Assembly: GCA_937919795.1 (NCBI GenBank)
Contig: CALFOA010000380.1
Location: 1-7,359, forward strand
Length of the DNA: 7,359 nucleotides
Source of the DNA: an uncultured Neisseria sp.
GTDB lineage: Bacteria; Pseudomonadota; Gammaproteobacteria; Burkholderiales; Neisseriaceae
Direction of reading: 5' to 3'
The notes under the pieces are model-generated. The model had not been told where the DNA came from and searched no databases. It saw only the letters and a list, made by a program, of their open reading frames with translations. Positions 6,188 to 7,359 of this stretch are shown one piece after another; positions within the stretch are counted from its first letter, which is position 1, and each line of letters starts with the position of its first letter. The position numbers and the translations under genes were made by a program.

Positions 6188-6796
6188 ATGATGAGTGAAA
6201 TAGAAAAAATGCTGGCGGGTTTGCCGCATAAACCGAATGATCCTGCTTTAAATGTTGAGCGCGAGCGAGCGAAAGAGTTGTTGCACGACTATAATGTTGT
6301 TACCCGCCCCAGCGATATGGCCGAGCGCGACCGCATCATCCGCGAATTATTGGGTAAGGCGGGCAAAAATGTGTTTGTAACCCAGCCGTTTTATTGCGAT
6401 TACGGTACTTATATCGAGGTAGGCGACCATTTTTATACCAACTTCAACTGCACCATATTGGATGCGGGCGGGGTGAAAATCGGCGATAATGTGCTGTTGG
6501 CGCCGAATGTGGGCTTGTATACGGTCGGCCATCCGCTGGATGCCGGTCTGCGCAACGAGGGCTGGGAAGATGCTCAGCCGATTGTGATTGGCAATAATGT
6601 GTGGATAGGGGCGCAGAGCATTGTGTTGGGCGGCGTGACCATCGGCGATAACTGCGTGATTGCGGCCGGTAGTGTGGTCACCAAAAATATTCCGGCCAAC
6701 ACTTTGGCCATGGGTTCGCCCTGCCGCGCGGTGCGCGAGATTGGCGCAGATTTCCGTGAACGCTATCTGGAACGTATTCGGAGTGCCGGTGCTTGA
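6188..6796 (+). CDS. LacA/Maa-type sugar O-acetyltransferase
   Basis: A 202-residue left-handed beta-helix acetyltransferase of the maltose/galactoside family (E. coli LacA 203, Maa 183), which moves an acetyl group from acetyl-CoA to a sugar hydroxyl. Residues 3-56 form the helical N-terminal domain of this family. Hexapeptide repeats run from about 77 to 177, including VKIGDNVLLAPNV (96-108), IVIGNNVWIGAQSIVLGGV (132-150) and TIGDNCVIAAGSVV (151-164). The catalytic histidine is H115 in TVGHPLD, and N85 matches a substrate-site residue of LacA. The start at 6188 follows GGGAG (6175-6179) by 8 bases; the ATG at 6191 is a close alternative. The frame is open upstream to 6083, but that extension resembles nothing in the family. 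It is divergent from rarA, with the lipoprotein gene 55 bases downstream. The true substrate cannot be read from the sequence. Confidence 0.9.
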   Translation: MMSEIEKMLAGLPHKPNDPALNVERERAKELLHDYNVVTRPSDMAERDRIIRELLGKAGKNVFVTQPFYCDYGTYIEVGDHFYTNFNCTILDAGGVKIGDNVLLAPNVGLYTVGHPLDAGLRNEGWEDAQPIVIGNNVWIGAQSIVLGGVTIGDNCVIAAGSVVTKNIPANTLAMGSPCRAVREIGADFRERYLERIRSAGA

Positions 6797-6851
6797 ATGG
6801 CCGGTAGCTCTATTTTTTCATCAAATGAATCGATTTGAACAGAGGATCATC

Positions 6852-7241
6852 ATGAAACGTATTTTGGCAACTTTATCTCTTTCCGTATTGCTGAGCGCTT
6901 GTGCCGGCGGTGGAATGGACGGTATGTTTGGCGGTAGCGGTAACAGCAGCGGCAATGCCGGTGGTTTGGGCGTAAATTCGATGGTGAAAATGGCGGTGGA
7001 CAACCAATGCCGCACCGAATTGGGTAACCGCAACGAATGGCGTGTGGTGGCCTTGGCGATGACTGCCGAGAAGCAGCGTGAATGGGAAGACAAAATCTGC
7101 GGCTGCGCCAGCGAAGAGGCGGTGCAACAACTTTCCGCCAACGACATGATGCAGATGGTGAATACTTCCACCCGCACTCAGGCGATTGCCAATGTTACTG
7201 CCCGCACGGTAACCGCTTGCGTACAGCGTTTGTATCGTTAA
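6852..7241 (+). CDS. Small glycine-rich lipoprotein of unknown function
   Basis: A 129-residue protein whose first 17 residues, MKRILATLSLSVLLSAC, form a lipoprotein signal with lipobox LSAC (14-17). Lipidation at C17 is expected; the next residues (AGGG) give no aspartate retention signal, so outer-membrane sorting is plausible. Residues 19-40 are a Gly/Ser/Asn-rich low-complexity linker. The rest (about 41-129) looks soluble, mostly helical, and has four cysteines: C53, C83 and C85 (CGC) and C123, which could pair as disulfides in the periplasm. The start is set by the signal peptide and by AGAGGA (6841-6846) 5 bases before the ATG. The frame is open upstream through the acetyltransferase, but that part is a shadow. 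I do not recognise the family with certainty; similar small lipoproteins may occur in other Neisseria. It could be co-transcribed with the acetyltransferase, as no terminator lies between them. Confidence 0.85.
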   Translation: MKRILATLSLSVLLSACAGGGMDGMFGGSGNSSGNAGGLGVNSMVKMAVDNQCRTELGNRNEWRVVALAMTAEKQREWEDKICGCASEEAVQQLSANDMMQMVNTSTRTQAIANVTARTVTACVQRLYR

Positions 7242-7253
7242 TCTTCACACAAT

Positions 7254-7298
7254 GTTTTCAGACAGGCATTTGGGTTAACTCAATGCCTGTCTGAAAAC
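7254..7298. repeat. DUS inverted repeat after the lipoprotein gene
   Basis: A perfect 17-bp inverted repeat (7254-7270 with 7282-7298) encloses an 11-base loop containing the palindrome GTTAAC. The left arm holds the complement of TGCCTGTCTGAA (7257-7268) and the right arm the forward word (7284-7295). The order is opposite to that of the hairpin at 721-757. It starts 13 bases after the lipoprotein stop and should be a strong hairpin, but no T run follows on either strand. It may stop transcription inefficiently or act only for DNA uptake. Confidence 0.85.
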
Positions 7299-7359
7299 TA
7301 TAGAGAAAGCACTAAAAAACTGATACGGCGTTATCTCGCTTTAGCTCAAAGAGAACGAT
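7299..7359. repeat. Partial neisserial dispersed intergenic repeat, cut by the right edge
   Basis: Starting with TATAG immediately after the DUS hairpin, this stretch contains TACGGCGTT, CTCGC and TTAGCTCAAAGAGAACGAT in that order. From memory, common intergenic elements of pathogenic Neisseria begin TATAGTGGATTAA and carry the same blocks in the same order and near-identical spacing. Only the first part is inside the window. I cannot name the family or check identity, and no coding sequence is apparent. Confidence 0.45.

Noticed and set aside
6660..6851. A longer form of the lipoprotein starting inside the acetyltransferase gene
   Set aside because: It would bury the signal peptide; the ATG at 6852 has a ribosome binding site and opens directly into a lipoprotein signal.

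Overview
The window looks chromosomal and comes from a member of the Neisseriaceae. The strongest clue is a 12-base word, TGCCTGTCTGAA, found seven times exactly (724-735, 743-754, 3968-3979, 4706-4717, 6066-6077, 7257-7268, 7284-7295), always between genes. This is a DNA uptake sequence (DUS). From memory it matches the 'TG-wadDUS' dialect described for Neisseria wadsworthii and N. shayeganii, not the ATGCCGTCTGAA form of gonococci and meningococci. The type II-C-like CRISPR repeat and the neisserial character of the genes agree with this.

Layout. Positions 1-717 are one end of a CRISPR array: ten intact 36-base repeats plus a degenerate terminal repeat, with ten complete 30-base spacers and part of an eleventh at the window edge. 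The array reads as minus-strand, and every repeat ends in an extended -10 promoter (TGCTACAAT). A DUS hairpin at 721-757 separates it from a minus-strand operon in the order gmk (3849-3232), rpoZ (3168-2962), spoT (2953-794). A well-formed sigma-70 promoter (3880-3909) precedes gmk. Divergent from gmk is apt (4043-4621), which ends in a bidirectional terminator (4636-4678) shared with the convergent rarA (6045-4741). Divergent from rarA are a LacA/Maa-type hexapeptide-repeat acetyltransferase (6188-6796) and a small unidentified lipoprotein (6852-7241). The window closes with a second DUS inverted repeat (7254-7298) and the start of what looks like a neisserial dispersed intergenic repeat (7299 to the edge).

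How the parts relate. gmk, rpoZ and spoT link guanine nucleotide synthesis, RNA polymerase assembly and the (p)ppGpp alarmone; apt, a purine salvage gene, lies back to back with gmk. rarA is a replication-fork maintenance ATPase. The cas genes and tracrRNA are not in the window and should lie left of position 1.

No wholly new system is visible. The most interesting parts are the leaderless array end, where the only degraded part of the terminal repeat is a part no crRNA needs, the differing architectures of the DUS pairs, and the partial repeat at the right edge.
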